Below are positions 35,652-48,500 of a stretch of 64,000 nucleotides of DNA, piece after piece. The position numbers and the translations under genes were made by a program. The stretch is from NCBI GenBank assembly GCA_025667525.1, contig CM046882.1, positions 217,976,592 to 218,040,591 of the forward strand, given 5' to 3'. The notes under the pieces are model-generated. The model was not told where the DNA came from. It saw only the letters and a list, made by a program, of their open reading frames with translations, and ran no database searches. Numbering within the stretch: position 1 is the stretch's first letter; each line of letters starts with the position of its first letter. This DNA comes from Glebionis coronaria. Taxonomy: Eukaryota; Streptophyta; Magnoliopsida; Asterales; Asteraceae.

Positions 35652-36509
35652 TCTATTCTACTATTAACTGGTCGTATGTTTTTCCCATGACGATGTTAAT
35701 AGATAATAAACTACGTATCCTGCACAAGATTCTGGGAAGGTCACAGTGGCACCCATCGCACAAGACAAGTTGAACATATTGGTTGATGGGTGTTTAACGT
35801 TTCAATAGCTAACGCGACAACACAACCCACTAATGCTTCCAGAGAAGGTAACCATCTTTTTTTTCTCATTTTTAATATTAGAATACTCCCCCTGATACAT
35901 GAGTAATAGTGTGTGCTCGCATACATATAATCTATTTGATGTAAGCTTTTAAGATCGTAATGTATGATCCGCCAAAAAGAAATGTTTCAGGTACTCCATG
36001 GTAGAATTTCCAGTTAGCATCCACCACGGTTGAAAGCTGTTGAAATTAAAAACCATCGATATAGGAACCTGTGATATTCTATTAAGTTAATGGAAGAACA
36101 CAATTTCACCAACCATCTGTGTTTGCATATTATGCAACCAAACATGTTGACTCTACAACAGTGTTCTTTACTTTGCTCGCCCCTCTCAATAGGAAATCAG
36201 AAACATCTAAGCCATCAGTGTGCGCAACAAAGAAAAGAGGAAAACAATATGGTGCCAACGACCGAATATTAAAGACAACTATTTCTTTCCTTGATATAAC
36301 GACTATCTTTAGCAACACTAGGGTTGACAGTTCGTCGATGCTAAGTGAAAATATATAGTGAATATGTATTCACTCTTGAACCAAAGTTACCTATTTTGAC
36401 ATGTTGTAAAGCATGCTTACCATTCATTCAACATACATATACTTTCTGTTTTCACTCTTGAACTCTAAGACCCCCATGCTCCGCACCAGAGCACGGGTAA
36501 AAATCCTAG
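35652..36509 (+). mobile_element. Candidate non-autonomous Helitron
   Basis: The 3' end has the Helitron hallmarks: a hairpin (stem cccatgctc 36473-36481, loop cgcacca, stem gagcacggg 36489-36497, one A-C mismatch), then a short AT spacer and CTAG (36506-36509) followed by host T. A matching 5' end TCTATTCTACTATTAACTGG begins at 35652 after host A. No Rep/helicase is encoded. A 79-codon open stretch (36119-36358, +) could be captured sequence but is not recognised. The 3' end is convincing; the 5' end is a guess from the TC start. Confidence 0.55.
36473..36509 (+). other. Helitron 3' terminal hairpin and CTAG
   Basis: Nine-base stem with one mismatch, 7-base loop, then gtaaaaatc and CTAG-T. 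Helitrons end in CTRR 5-12 bases after such a hairpin. Confidence 0.65.
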
Positions 36510-38097
36510 TTTGATTTAATATTAGGTAATGAATTACTAGGAATAGTCGTTTAACTTGTAAGTAAAAAGAACGATGCAAAATAACTCAACTCCTTAAAGT
36601 CAAGCACATGAAACATAAATTTAGGAAAATAAAAATTTCCTACATTGCTTAGGAAAAAAGTGGGAATGGGTTTATAAGAAAATATTGGTTTTACGTCAAC
36701 ACTCATGCGCGCGTAAAGGGAGGCGGTGTACATTTTAGGATTTTCTGGGCAAAAATGAATTTGAAACTTCTGAAATCTTACTTGATAACCCATATAGGTT
36801 TTAACTAAAAAAATAAACCAAGGCTCATTTAGTTTTTGTCACACATAAAAAAACATAGCTCCATACCTATCAAATTCCAACAGTCTTTTCGATTAAAAGC
36901 ACACAATATTTTGTATTCTTTCTGACAAGTTTTTCTTCTCCGACTCTCTACAACAGCTTTGTACATTGTACCATGAGAGACAGACGACAAATCTTTTTTA
37001 AGGGAATCGTGTTAAACACGAGCCTCGTACCACGACTGATACGTGTAAAATAAAGCTTTTCGGAAACTACTAAACTAAAGACTACACACAAATAGCATGT
37101 GAGACAATTGTATGTAATATCTAAAGTAAGTAGCGGGTCTATCGTCCCAAGAAAGCCGAAATCAACTCAAGATAATCAATATTCATTTTATTTTTAGTTA
37201 TGTAATGGGTTTTTGTTTGGATTTTGGTTTTGGTTAAACTATTAAAACTAAACTAAATTAACTTTAACCAAGAAAATACTTTAAAATAAATTGTTAACTA
37301 AAATGATTGGGAAATAATATGATACAATGAATATTAAATTAGATAGACTTCTACTCAGGTGGAATATACTCGACAAGGTGTAATTATTCTATTCGGGTTA
37401 TAAATATGCATAGACTTCGAGGGTATTCATCGTTTATCTTTAACAATTATCAGATTGTGCTACGAGGGTATTTGTAAATATCACATCAAATTCTATTTTT
37501 TTAAATCAATCTTTGATTTCACAAAATATTTTATATTTAGGTTCTAATCACACAAAGGGTCTTATGTATGACAAAACAATGATCAAAACTATATGTTACA
37601 TGCTTCAAAAATCACAATAAACCTTATTCTAGATAAAAGTCTCAAATAAGCATAGACAATTAGTGAAATACAAATGACTTACATAAAAAATTGGTCTACA
37701 AGCTTAATCCAATCACTATAGAAATATTAGTTGATAAACATAAGATTTACACAAAGAAAACATCAATATATTAATTCATCCAAACCCCCAAGTGGATTTT
37801 GCACAATCACACCAAATTTGTATTATCCAACCACAAGCTACATCTAATCTAAGCAAACACTAATAAGTTACTCACTCATAATGAGCGACTCAATCAAACA
37901 AGTAAAGGAAATCAAACAAGACATAATCATAATCCAAAATTTAAGAATTAACTGTTGAATTACAACGTGTTTGTAGGAATTAAATGATGTTAGTCTCCTC
38001 TTCAAGTTCTCCAAAAACCCTCAAAAATATCTAATGGTGAATCTTGAATCATCCATTGTGTGTAGGGAAGAGAATGTATTAGAACCATAAATTTCGA
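36510..38097. other. Unassigned AT-rich stretch, possible old LTR relic in antisense
   Basis: No ORF with a signature. The segment 37005-37170 read on the minus strand (gggacgatagacccgctac) recalls the R/U5 end of Athila-type LTRs, without a partner copy or primer site. The rest (37200-38097) shows nothing recognisable. Confidence 0.35.

Positions 38098-38168
<71 letters not shown>
38098..38168. repeat. (TA)n microsatellite
   Basis: Pure TA run directly left of the first terminal-inverted-repeat element. Confidence 0.97.
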
Positions 38169-38581
<413 letters not shown>

Positions 38582-39218
38582 TTTGCGTTCATGTAAGAAC
38601 TAACTTTAAAATAAAAACAATAGGAACCAACTAAAATTTGACAAGTGTCATTTTCATTTAAAAGAGAATGCAAATTCATGCAACTGTATTTAAGGGTATT
38701 ATGGTAATCTCTCAAATTTGCATTATTAATTAGTAGTAAAAAAAATTCTAACGGTTCATGGCATGATCCTAGTACACTTAAACCCACTTTTTTTCTCCAA
38801 TTCCATATTAGACGCCACATATTTTTCACTGCTACTTGAAAATAGCCTTTTTTTTTTTACTAATCATCCATCTATAATGTAACAAAAAGTTTAATTGATT
38901 TTGAATTCATTGTTCTAGCATCGTGATCCGTTTTTTTTCTTAGTTTTTTTTGACCATATTTTTTTTGCTTAAAGTCTTTATTAAGCTTTTATCTTGTTAA
39001 AATGTACATTTTGTCTATATGCTATTAAGTATTGAAAAGGGAGTGAGCCTCAAGTTAGAACGAAATCAAGGCATGCATGACTTCCTGATCTTCAAAAGTT
39101 GCGGCTTATATTTATTTGTTAAACAAGTTACGAAATCAGTTTGCCTCAAGTGTATCAGTGTTGAATTAGTTTTAAAAAAATGCTCTTATTTATTAGCGAT
39201 GGGAACGTAGACATGTAG

Positions 39219-39236
39219 TGTCACTATATAGTGACA
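39219..39236. repeat. Perfect 18-bp palindrome
   Basis: tgtcactatatagtgaca is its own reverse complement and lies at the start of the tgacacat array. Confidence 0.97.
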
Positions 39237-39680
39237 TCAAAGTTTATGACACATCATATTTCTTTTGACGTATATATAGTGTCAAATTATTTTTTAGATG
39301 TAGTGACACATTAATAAATAGTGGTATATTATTTTTTTGACACATAAAAATGACACATTTTAGTGATAAATATTTGTATTTTTTTATATAGACACAAATG
39401 TGACACATTTTTAGTGATATATAGTGACACGTTATTTTTTAGGTGTAATGACACATAAAAATGGCATATTTTTAGTGATAAATAGTGACACATTATTTTT
39501 TTTCTATTTATGTAATGACACATAAAAATTCAACGTTTTTAATTATAAATAGTTGATATTATTTTTTATAAACGTCGTGACACATAAAATAAATGAAAAA
39601 TAGTGAAACATTATTATTTTTAGATGTAGTGACACATTTTTATTGATAAATTAAGTCTTTTGACATATTTTTTAAGACAT
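39225..39680. repeat. Degenerate tandem array of agtgacacatt units
   Basis: More than 12 copies of (a/g)tgacaca(t/c), often as a composite unit of about 60 bp: tagtgacacattattttt, a short spacer, atgacacataaaaatg, then ttttagtgataaa. Confidence 0.85.
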
Positions 39681-40181
39681 CTCATCAAAATTAAAAAAAT
39701 TCAAAATAAGTTTGACTTCATGCGGTATGAAAATGTGTCATAAAACGGTGAAATCAAAAAACCTAGTTTGTTACCTAAAATGTGTGTCATTACATATGTA
39801 ATTAATGCATGCCACAATACATGTATCTATGTATAATAACGTGACTACAAATTTGTAAAAAGATTTTATATGACCACACAGGTGTTTATTGTGCTAAAAA
39901 GAAAATGCATGATCACTAGGCCTCAAACTTAAAAAAAATCGGTGCATAATACATGCTAGATATTTATTAGACATAACAAGTTTAAGACGTTACATAATTT
40001 TAACCAAAGGCTAAATTAGCATTTACTATGCAACTTGCCACTATTATTAGAACTTTATTACAGAATTGCCATTGTCAATTAATTAATTATTAAAATTAAA
40101 TATCATTCATATTGATTAATCTAACGGTCCAAAATGGTTTCTATTGTTTTTATTTTAAGTCTGGTCACCACAATAACGCTC

Positions 40182-40185
<4 letters not shown>

Positions 40186-40226
<41 letters not shown>

Positions 40227-40251
40227 TATATTTATATATATATATATATAT
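40186..40251. repeat. (TA)n microsatellite, interrupted
   Basis: TA repeats with aaatatata and tttatata interruptions, right flank of the 1.6-kb element. Confidence 0.95.
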
Positions 40252-40545
40252 AGCATAAGAGTATACCACTATATGGTGTAATATTCAATAATTATTACAT
40301 TGGTAGCAATACAACTTTATGGTCAAGAAGCATACCGTCATATGGTCTAATCTTCTATGATTTCTTCAAATTGGAGCATATGGTCGTATGGTCAAGAATC
40401 ATATGGCTGTTAGTCTTGTTTTCTCGATTTTTTTCAAGTTGGGGAATACGGCCATATGGCTATACGCATATGGCAGTATGGTCTTCTCGATATAAATATC
40501 CTTGAAAATATTCGATATCATCCATCTTTGATCCATAATGCCATC
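40252..40545. repeat. catatgg-rich degenerate repeat next to the Copia-2 LTR
   Basis: At least seven copies of (c/t)atatgg(t/c), including the palindrome gccatatggc (near 40452), spaced 12-50 bp. It may be the outer part of the Copia-2 LTR or an independent repeat; the boundary could not be fixed. Confidence 0.5.
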
Positions 40546-40549
40546 CATA

Positions 40550-41319
40550 TGCAATCTGCTTATCTGCAACAAACTGAAAGTCTCTAAACCAAGCTTGAAA
40601 CAATAAACTTAACTAATCAACACACTTAATTATTTTTCAAACGTAATACTTATTATTGTATAATAAAGAATTACAAGTGTTATGGATAACACCGTTTGAT
40701 GACAATATGTTGTGCACACTTTGGACAAACTAAAACCTAACTTATGAACACATTAGCAGCTGTTTGGTTCAATAGGTTCTAAGAGTTAATGTGGGAAATG
40801 TGTGAAAGTGTTAAACATTAACTCTAGGCTACATAACCTATTTATAGTGGTACGAGGTTGACTCCAAGTACTGGTTGATGGTGACTACACTAGACAGACA
40901 CTTGTAAGACCTTTGTCACAATATGCTCTTCTATTCTTGGTAGTCTGCCACAATGCTTTAGGGAAACAGAGCTGACACAGTTTCCCTTTTCTTCATAGTC
41001 TCGTACACACTAAGGTATGTCCAAAGTGTGCTGAGTGTTAACAGGGTATTGCCACCCCTGTTAACCCTCAACCCCTTAGAGTCCCTGATATATCTTGGCT
41101 GTTATCCATCACAGCCAATGAGTATGTCTTTATGTAATCTTCGACTTCCTTGACAATGTCTCTGACATGGAATCCTCTGAGGTTACTGACAGAGACTTAG
41201 ATCTCTGTGAGTCTTGCGATACTTGCCAGCCTCTTAGGCACATGCAAGTTAATATCAAACAGCTTGATTTGTGTTTAAATCTATGATACAGGGAATCTTA
41301 TAAACTTAGATTCTCAACA
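40550..41319 (-). repeat. Copia-2 3' LTR (left edge approximate)
   Basis: Begins TGTTGAGAATCTAAG on the minus strand next to a purine tract. TATA box at 40837-40846. The inner end may be near 40550 (ending gattgca) or further left. Without the partner LTR it cannot be fixed. Confidence 0.6.
40837..40846 (-). promoter_or_regulatory. Copia-2 LTR TATA box
   Basis: The minus strand reads tataaatagg. Confidence 0.55.
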
Positions 41320-41331
41320 ATCTCCCCCTAT
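41320..41331 (-). promoter_or_regulatory. Copia-2 polypurine tract
   Basis: The minus strand reads aatagggggagat directly before TGTTGAGAATC. Confidence 0.8.
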
Positions 41332-41517
41332 TTAAACATAAATACAGCTAGATCTACATAAGTTAAGGTAAGTGAAATGACAGGTTCTTCTTACTCAAAA
41401 CAGATCTAAACAAACATACTCATGATTTTATTATGACTTAATAGAAATTACAAGTACAAAACATAAGTGAAACAAAATATGAAAGTAAAGTTCAGCTGTG
41501 AAACACTTCAATAGTCA

Positions 41518-42605
41518 TCAATCTTGATTCTTTCTTCAACTTCAGCTAAGTCTGTCCTGGTATCTAATTCGGCCTGCAAAGCTTGTGCAAATACCTTGGA
41601 ATACTCTATGTTGATTTTAAGTGCGGTTTTAAGACAAATAAGCTAAATGGTTGATGCTAACCCCAACTCTTCTTCCATTTGGAACGCATATTGACATGCC
41701 CTGTTCATGAAGGCCATACCTTTCTCAGGCTCAGTATATGTCTGACCATCAATAGGGCCTACAATCCCATTTGGTAAAACCAAATCTATGCGCATTCATT
41801 CCACTTGAACATCATTAGTAACGAAGGTTTGCTTAATAAATTGAGTCATTCTTCTTCTTTTCTTTCCAGACTTTGGAAGATCTTGTTCAAACAGCTGTGG
41901 TGGGGGATCTATCTTGAGTTTGGCTACAGTTTCTTTAACCCAATTAAACTTAGCTTTGAGGGTCTTAAGAAGAGTAAAATTTCCCTGTCCAGTTCTTTTA
42001 GCAGCTAAAGCCTCAAGTTCGAACCATTCAGTCAAGCCAAGTTTCTTTAACTTAAAGTCTTCAAAGAGATCCATGTTGGTCTGTGGGTTATCTCTCCACA
42101 AAATCATTTGTGGTGTATTAGTAGACTTGTTAATGGTATACTTGAACTTGGTGATTTTTCCAGGTGAAAACATGTTGTTGACGCAGGCATCATAATAAGC
42201 TTTTACCTTTTTAGTGCCTCTGTGCTTTGACTTCCATTTCTTTCAACCTTTGTCTTTGCTTCTCCCTTTGAAGTGGAGTCATTTTTCTCATAGTTGCCTC
42301 ATTAAGCTCCTTGGCTTTCTTGATTTCATTCAACCTCTTGAATTCAACAACCTGTTTCTCAATTTCTTCAGCTGTTAGAGGGTTCTCATTTGATGCTGGG
42401 AAGGTTGTGAATTGGGATAGTTTAGTAATGGATCCTACTGTCTCTAGCATTGCAGCTATTTTCTTTAGCTTGGCGTATGAGTCTACCACAACTAATTCCT
42501 TTCCTTTCTTTGAGATAGAGGATACCACACTTGAGATTTTCAGCTCTTCTGCTTGTTTGAGGAAAGCCATCTGAGCTTGGTTTTGTACAGCTTTGGGTAG
42601 GGAGC
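41518..42605 (-). pseudogene. Copia-2 third ORF, C-terminal part
   Basis: Continues the frame of 53780-54968 across Gypsy-B, beginning SSLPKAVQNQAQMAFLKQ and running as helical, Lys/Glu-rich sequence (LQREKQRQRLKEMEVKAQ). One frameshift near 42213. Then SPGKITKFKYTINKSTNTPQ, KAKFNWVKETVAKLKIDPPP and, after an in-frame TGA (near 41797), LVLPNGIVGPIDGQTYTEPE and KGMAFMNRACQYAFQMEEEL. It ends near 41518. The closing domain differs from the GVYHL domain of Copia-1. No catalytic motif or membrane segment is seen. Function unknown. Confidence 0.6.
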
Positions 42606-45498
42606 TATAACACCCCCACAAATGCTATGTGCAGCGGAACTACAACATTTGGGTGCTACGTAGTTATCATCACACATAAGCTATATTAAACGACTCAAAG
42701 AGACGTAAAAGTTTAAACATAAATTAAAGATTGATTAAATCATCAAAGTATACAGTTTTCCAGTTCCCAAGATGATACAAAACAGAGTTTGCGTTTAGGT
42801 CCCCACTGAATCTCAACCCAAAAGTACATTTTCGTTCACATGACATAATATAAAATATTTAAGTGCTAAAAGGGAAGAAAAACAAAGTAGACCGCCAAGC
42901 CACAACAACTTCCATCCTCGCATGCTCTGCTGGTATCAATCTTGGTTACCTGAAACACATGCTTAAAACCGTCAACACAAAGGTTGAGCGAATCTATAGG
43001 TTTATCAAATCATAAGTTCAACATAAGTATTAAAACCAATCATGACCGTTCAATAGCATTGTCGTACTCACAATCTATTATTCAAGGATATGACAATTGT
43101 GTTTAAGCTCATGACACTAATCCGTTAACTCAATCACCCACGTAATAATTACCGGCGTGATTCAGATGAAACCAGTGCCCCTACTAAAGGCATCAGTTGC
43201 AATTATACCTTATCTCTTATCACAAATTATCCGTCCGCAGGGGGTACCCAACGTACTAGCCCTCGTCTCGGATAGGGTCGTCAACCCCATAGTACTATCA
43301 CTTTGTATAAGCGGCTATTTCCCCCTTCGCAAGGGCAAGACAATAGTTAATAGTTCATGAAATTAGGGCCTTTTGCAACTAGGTACTCAACACAATTTCT
43401 AAGGCAACATTCGGGTCCAACAATCATTCATGACTTATGTTCATTTTCATTTAAATAGCATGTATCCCCCTCGCGGGTAAAAACATTTGAAATAAGTAAA
43501 GAGCGAGGCTATAGACTCACCTTAAGTAGTAGTGGTAGTATTAGTAACTACGGCGTAAACGAAATCGATCACTGACGATGAGGGTGCCCCGGGAAATCAA
43601 ATACAACACCTAACGAAATAACACGTAATGGATCAACACATTCAAGTACCTTCAAGTACTGTATGTACATAATTAAGAACACTCAAGGTTCATATAAACT
43701 CACGCCAAAAACCCATACAAGTGATATTTACTAGACACGAGCCATTTTTATACTTTATTAAAACTATTACTCATTTTACAATTCTGCCGGTACATACCGA
43801 ATGTACGGGCTGTTTTACCCCACTTAGACCACTCCTAAAAATATGAGAAAATTAGTCAAAATCCCTTATAATCTGTAGAAACCCCATACCAAATTTCATA
43901 AAAAGTTTTCACTTCTAAGACCTTCTGCCCGACACATCTTTGAAGTACAAAATTCGGACAGTTTTGCACACTCGACTTGTAAGATCATTTTGACCAACTT
44001 AACCAATACCATTTGAAAATCCGACTCTTGATTATGAAAATAGACTCAAAATGCTAAGTTTAGGGCCTGAGAACAGCCCTTGAACATTTTTGAAACTCAA
44101 CTTATAGTCCCCGAGATTTGACCCAATATCGACAACAATTTCGTATTGTGTCGATACGCATCTCCCGGTACACGAATATTAAAAATAGCATAACTTTGTC
44201 CTCGTTTTGAGTTAGAAGCTCTACCTTATACCAAATCGAAGCTTAGGAAATACTCTACAACAATATCTTATCATCCTAACACTTAACAAAAAGATACTGT
44301 ATGAAAAACGGCCTTAAAACTAGTGATCTAAAATGACTCTATCAAAATCATATCAAAACATCTTTTTGACCCATTTCAATCATTTATATACTTCTAATAA
44401 CACCTAATAATCATCATAAACAAATAGAAACATCCTAATTCACTTGTATGATTAATCATGAATAAAACCCATTTCAATAAGAACACATGCATTCAAATAA
44501 AAGATGATTAAAATAATAATAACAAGTTAGTGGAACCTTACCCCCATTAATTTGGATCAAATGATCAAGAACACCATAAGCCCCAAAAATTTTGTGGCTT
44601 ATATGGTCAAGAACACCAAGATAAGACCTTTTTCAAGCTTCAATATTACAAATCATTGTTCCTAAACACAATTAAACACAAACCCACATATTTAATTAGA
44701 TCAAAACATAATATTTTTCAAAATCTATAAAAATTAAATCTTGAAAAAAAAAGTTGTTGCATGTTGAATATTTTTGGTGGGATTTACTTACCTTGATAAT
44801 ACAAAGGTGGGTCTTTGATTAGATTTTTCAAAAATAAAATTTTGGTGGTGGTTCATGGTGGTGGTGTGGTGGCCGTAGGTTAGAGAGAGAGGGGAGGAGA
44901 GTGTGTGAAATTTTTGAGTGTAAAAATGAAAAGAATGTGTGTGAAAATTCTTTTTATATGGTGGGGAGGGTAGATTGTGTAATATTAGTTTTATTTTGGC
45001 CTTAGTTGTAAGATAACTTTTTAAAAAGGCAAAAATGATACCTAGTAAGTTTTTATAAATTTACGAGAGTCGGGTTTCGTCCCAGCTACCTCAAAATACT
45101 TTTAAATGGTTCAAACGCACACAAAAACGAATATACATATGGTTCCGACTCGACTTAAAATGTAATAAAAATAAAATCTCGAAAAACTCAAATATCGATC
45201 AATCGACAATAAATGATAAATTTTGGGCATCCGTCGGTCTCGTAGTCGTTATCGGTTCTTCTTAAATCGTCAAACGTTAAATTACGAACGTAAACGGTGG
45301 TTTTAACTTAAACCGTCAAATCTATAACAAACGAAATTTCTTAAAAATTTCAAAATATTCGTAAAATAGGATTAAATAAATGACGTTGGGCTCGGGATAT
45401 CACATCCACAAGTGAGCCACAACTTAAGAGTGGTGCTCATACTGAACAGCTCTTGAGACAATAACTTAGCATCAGATGGGACATTCACGGGTATTACA
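42606..45498 (-). repeat. Gypsy-B 3' LTR
   Basis: Aligns over its full length with 50879-53774. ORF 43157-43360 recurs in the other LTR but lacks a signature. Confidence 0.95.
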
Positions 45499-45511
45499 TC
45501 CTCCCCTCCTT
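45499..45511 (-). promoter_or_regulatory. Gypsy-B polypurine tract
   Basis: The minus strand reads aaggaggggagga before TGTAATACCC. Confidence 0.85.
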
Positions 45512-48500
45512 AAGGGAGCGACGTCCCGGCGCTCTTCGGTTCTTATACTCGCATTTCGTACTACTAGAAAGATGAGGGTACTTCTTACTAAAGAGGTATT
45601 CACATTCCAATGTGGACTTCGGTTCACGTCTTGGGTTCCATCACACCTTCACAATGAGTGTTATACCTTGCTTAAATCTCTTAACATCTCGATCTATCCG
45701 TAGCCTCCCAAATAATTTCAAGTCCATTCGACTGACTTTTTTCTACTTCATTCTATCCAACTGGCATTCACATTTTCATCAACATATTTCTTTAAATGTT
45801 GCATCTTCATTGTTAACTTGGTAAATGTCGTTGTACAAAGGTACTACCAACGGCAAGTGTCGATCTCAACAACTATCAAAATCAATCACACACGTTCGGA
45901 GCATGTCTTCCAACTTTCGAATCGTCCTTTCACTTGGTTCATCATCTCATAAAAAAAACTACTCACAAAATAAAATCGCACGGGTCACACCTAACCCCAT
46001 CGAAAACGATCAGAATATACAAGACAAAATAATTAATACTAGTCATACAAAATCACCTTAAGCGCAATATTATGTACATACAAACCTATTTTGTCAAAAA
46101 CGAATTCATCGATACGAAAGTCATTCGGCGTGTACATAACTCTCTCGAAAACATCACAATCCAATCAAACACAAAAGCCATAATAAAACACATACAACCA
46201 CATTACGACATGTTTGCAAAATAGCCAAACCATCCCAAGTCAATCAGGATAAAATAAGGATATTTGTGATGATTCTCTGATGAGTCCAGTCAAAAAGAAA
46301 ATTGCAAGTTAAAGAAGGTTTACGAGCTTGCTGGCTATGGATGCATATCCAAAAGGAAATAAAATACATACATATGTCATCGCAGGGCGCTCACCCATGG
46401 ATTCATACATAAAAGATATTACAAGAACACCATCTCACTTTCGTCCCAACCGTGGTCAAAATCTCAATAAGCATCATCGTTCACAGTAAAAAAATATATA
46501 TATTAAATGGCACGTGTTCTCCATGATCGGACTTCATTGGACAATGTCGTCTCAAGTTCCCACAACTTTCGATCACTCGACTAGATCACATACAACATAA
46601 ACATATAAAAAGCAAGGGTTTAGCGCCTAAACATCAACTATGGCTATCTATCGTTTAACCATCGATGATCAAAGAAAATCGAGTCAAGCAAAGAGGATTC
46701 CTCACTTTGAATAAACGAAGATGACAATTGGAATTGTCTTCCAACTACCGTTGCACAGTTGGTAAACTTCAACAGTTTATCGCGTATCGTTGACATATCA
46801 AAAGAACAGGAAAAGAAAATAAATAAGGTACGATACGTTTGATGTAGGAGAAGTCGTCGTCATTCCCCTCAGAGTCACTCGAACTCTGATTTCATCTACA
46901 TTGACAGTCTTCTATTTTTGTTTAAAATTCCTTCTCAGTGTCGGTACGAGTCCCTTTGGTATTTCATCAACACCCTCGTGATTCCAATGGAATTCACACG
47001 TTACACACAACACATAAAAACATTTTCCAAAATTACTCGGTCACAGTGACTTACTAAGTCAACACCAAACAAAAAGAAAAGATTTCAAGGAACACAAGAA
47101 AATTCAAAAATTTCTTTTGGAATCAAAGAAAATACGATTACTTGCATAAGGATCCATCATTTTAAAAATGTTCTCATCCAAACATCTATCAAAAACTACC
47201 GGTTTTAAAGATGACCAATTGATTTGAAACTACATTGCCCTTCCAAAACTATGCATAACTAGCTAGATCATGCATACTTGAGGACCAAGCAACGACAATT
47301 TACAAAACGGGACTCTTCCCGAATTATGCATAGTTAGCTAAGCTGTGCATAATTGAGGATCGAGTGATGACACAACCATTATTATTACATACCAAATATG
47401 ACTACGAAAGTTTTCGACCTAATCTTCAAAATAATTAAATCATTTGAAATGAAATTTGAAATGGGAAAATATTGTTACTATCATTTTAAGAAACACATCA
47501 ACCATTTTTTCGTCCACTTTGAAAACATACCTTTGCTTTGCCTTTTTATGAGAAAATAAATAAATAATTAAATAAAGAAATCGACACCCTTTGCATTTGG
47601 TTTACCAAAACATTTCACACACATACATATTTTCAAATAGACTATTCACAAAATAGCGGTAAGGTGGTTCAAGATTAAAGATCATTGCAAGCACAACAAG
47701 TAATAAAATCAAAAAGCAATGAGATCGAACGAGGTAAACGAGCAATATAATTGCCAACTAAAATTTAACTACATTAGACATGAAAATACTTCAAACATAT
47801 GACAAAAGTCTTGGGATAACAACAGCGATCTACGAATACATGGAGTAAAAATTGAATATCAACACAAGCGTCAAAAATAGAACAACAATCATAATTCCCA
47901 TCGTCTCGAGTTGCACACACATTCCACCAAGGGTAAACGGGGAGAGAAGAATAATCACTTGGTTAAATAGAAACAATTTCACCAGGAAGATCGAGTTCTT
48001 TCACCTCTACAATTTGATAAAGCGGCTTCGCCTCCTTGCTTTTGTTCAATATAAATAAATAACCAATTTAATGAAGATTTATAGCATCATTCAAGTAAAT
48101 ACAAAATTTTACTTTCCATTAACCGTAAGAAGAAAAGTCACAACGTCCATGAACAGGACAAAATATACCGGGTGACATACCCTCATCATCAAGTCCTAGC
48201 GAAATAGTAGTTTTAAAATAAATATAATAATACTGGTTTCATGTCATGGAAAATATTAAAATGAACAGTCACATGACGACTCAAGTTCAAATACAGACTC
48301 ATAAAATCAAAGAAGGGATGTCGGACGATCGAACCATTGTGACTCAAAACATTACATATACATCTTAAGAAAATAATATAAATATTCGTTTGTTGTGTAA
48401 TCCATTTGCATTTTCTAGTTACTGTTACCTGGTACATTGTAAAAACGAACATTTGCACATTTTTAATTCGTGTTACCCCATTAAAGATTTCAGACCTTTT

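Noticed and set aside
43157..43360. 67-codon ORF present in both Gypsy-B LTRs (also 51430-51633)
   Set aside because: Conservation is explained by LTR identity; it opposes element transcription and has no recognisable domain.
45825..46061. 78-codon plus-strand ORF
   Set aside because: The opposite strand reads a Tekay-type integrase block, so this is antisense.
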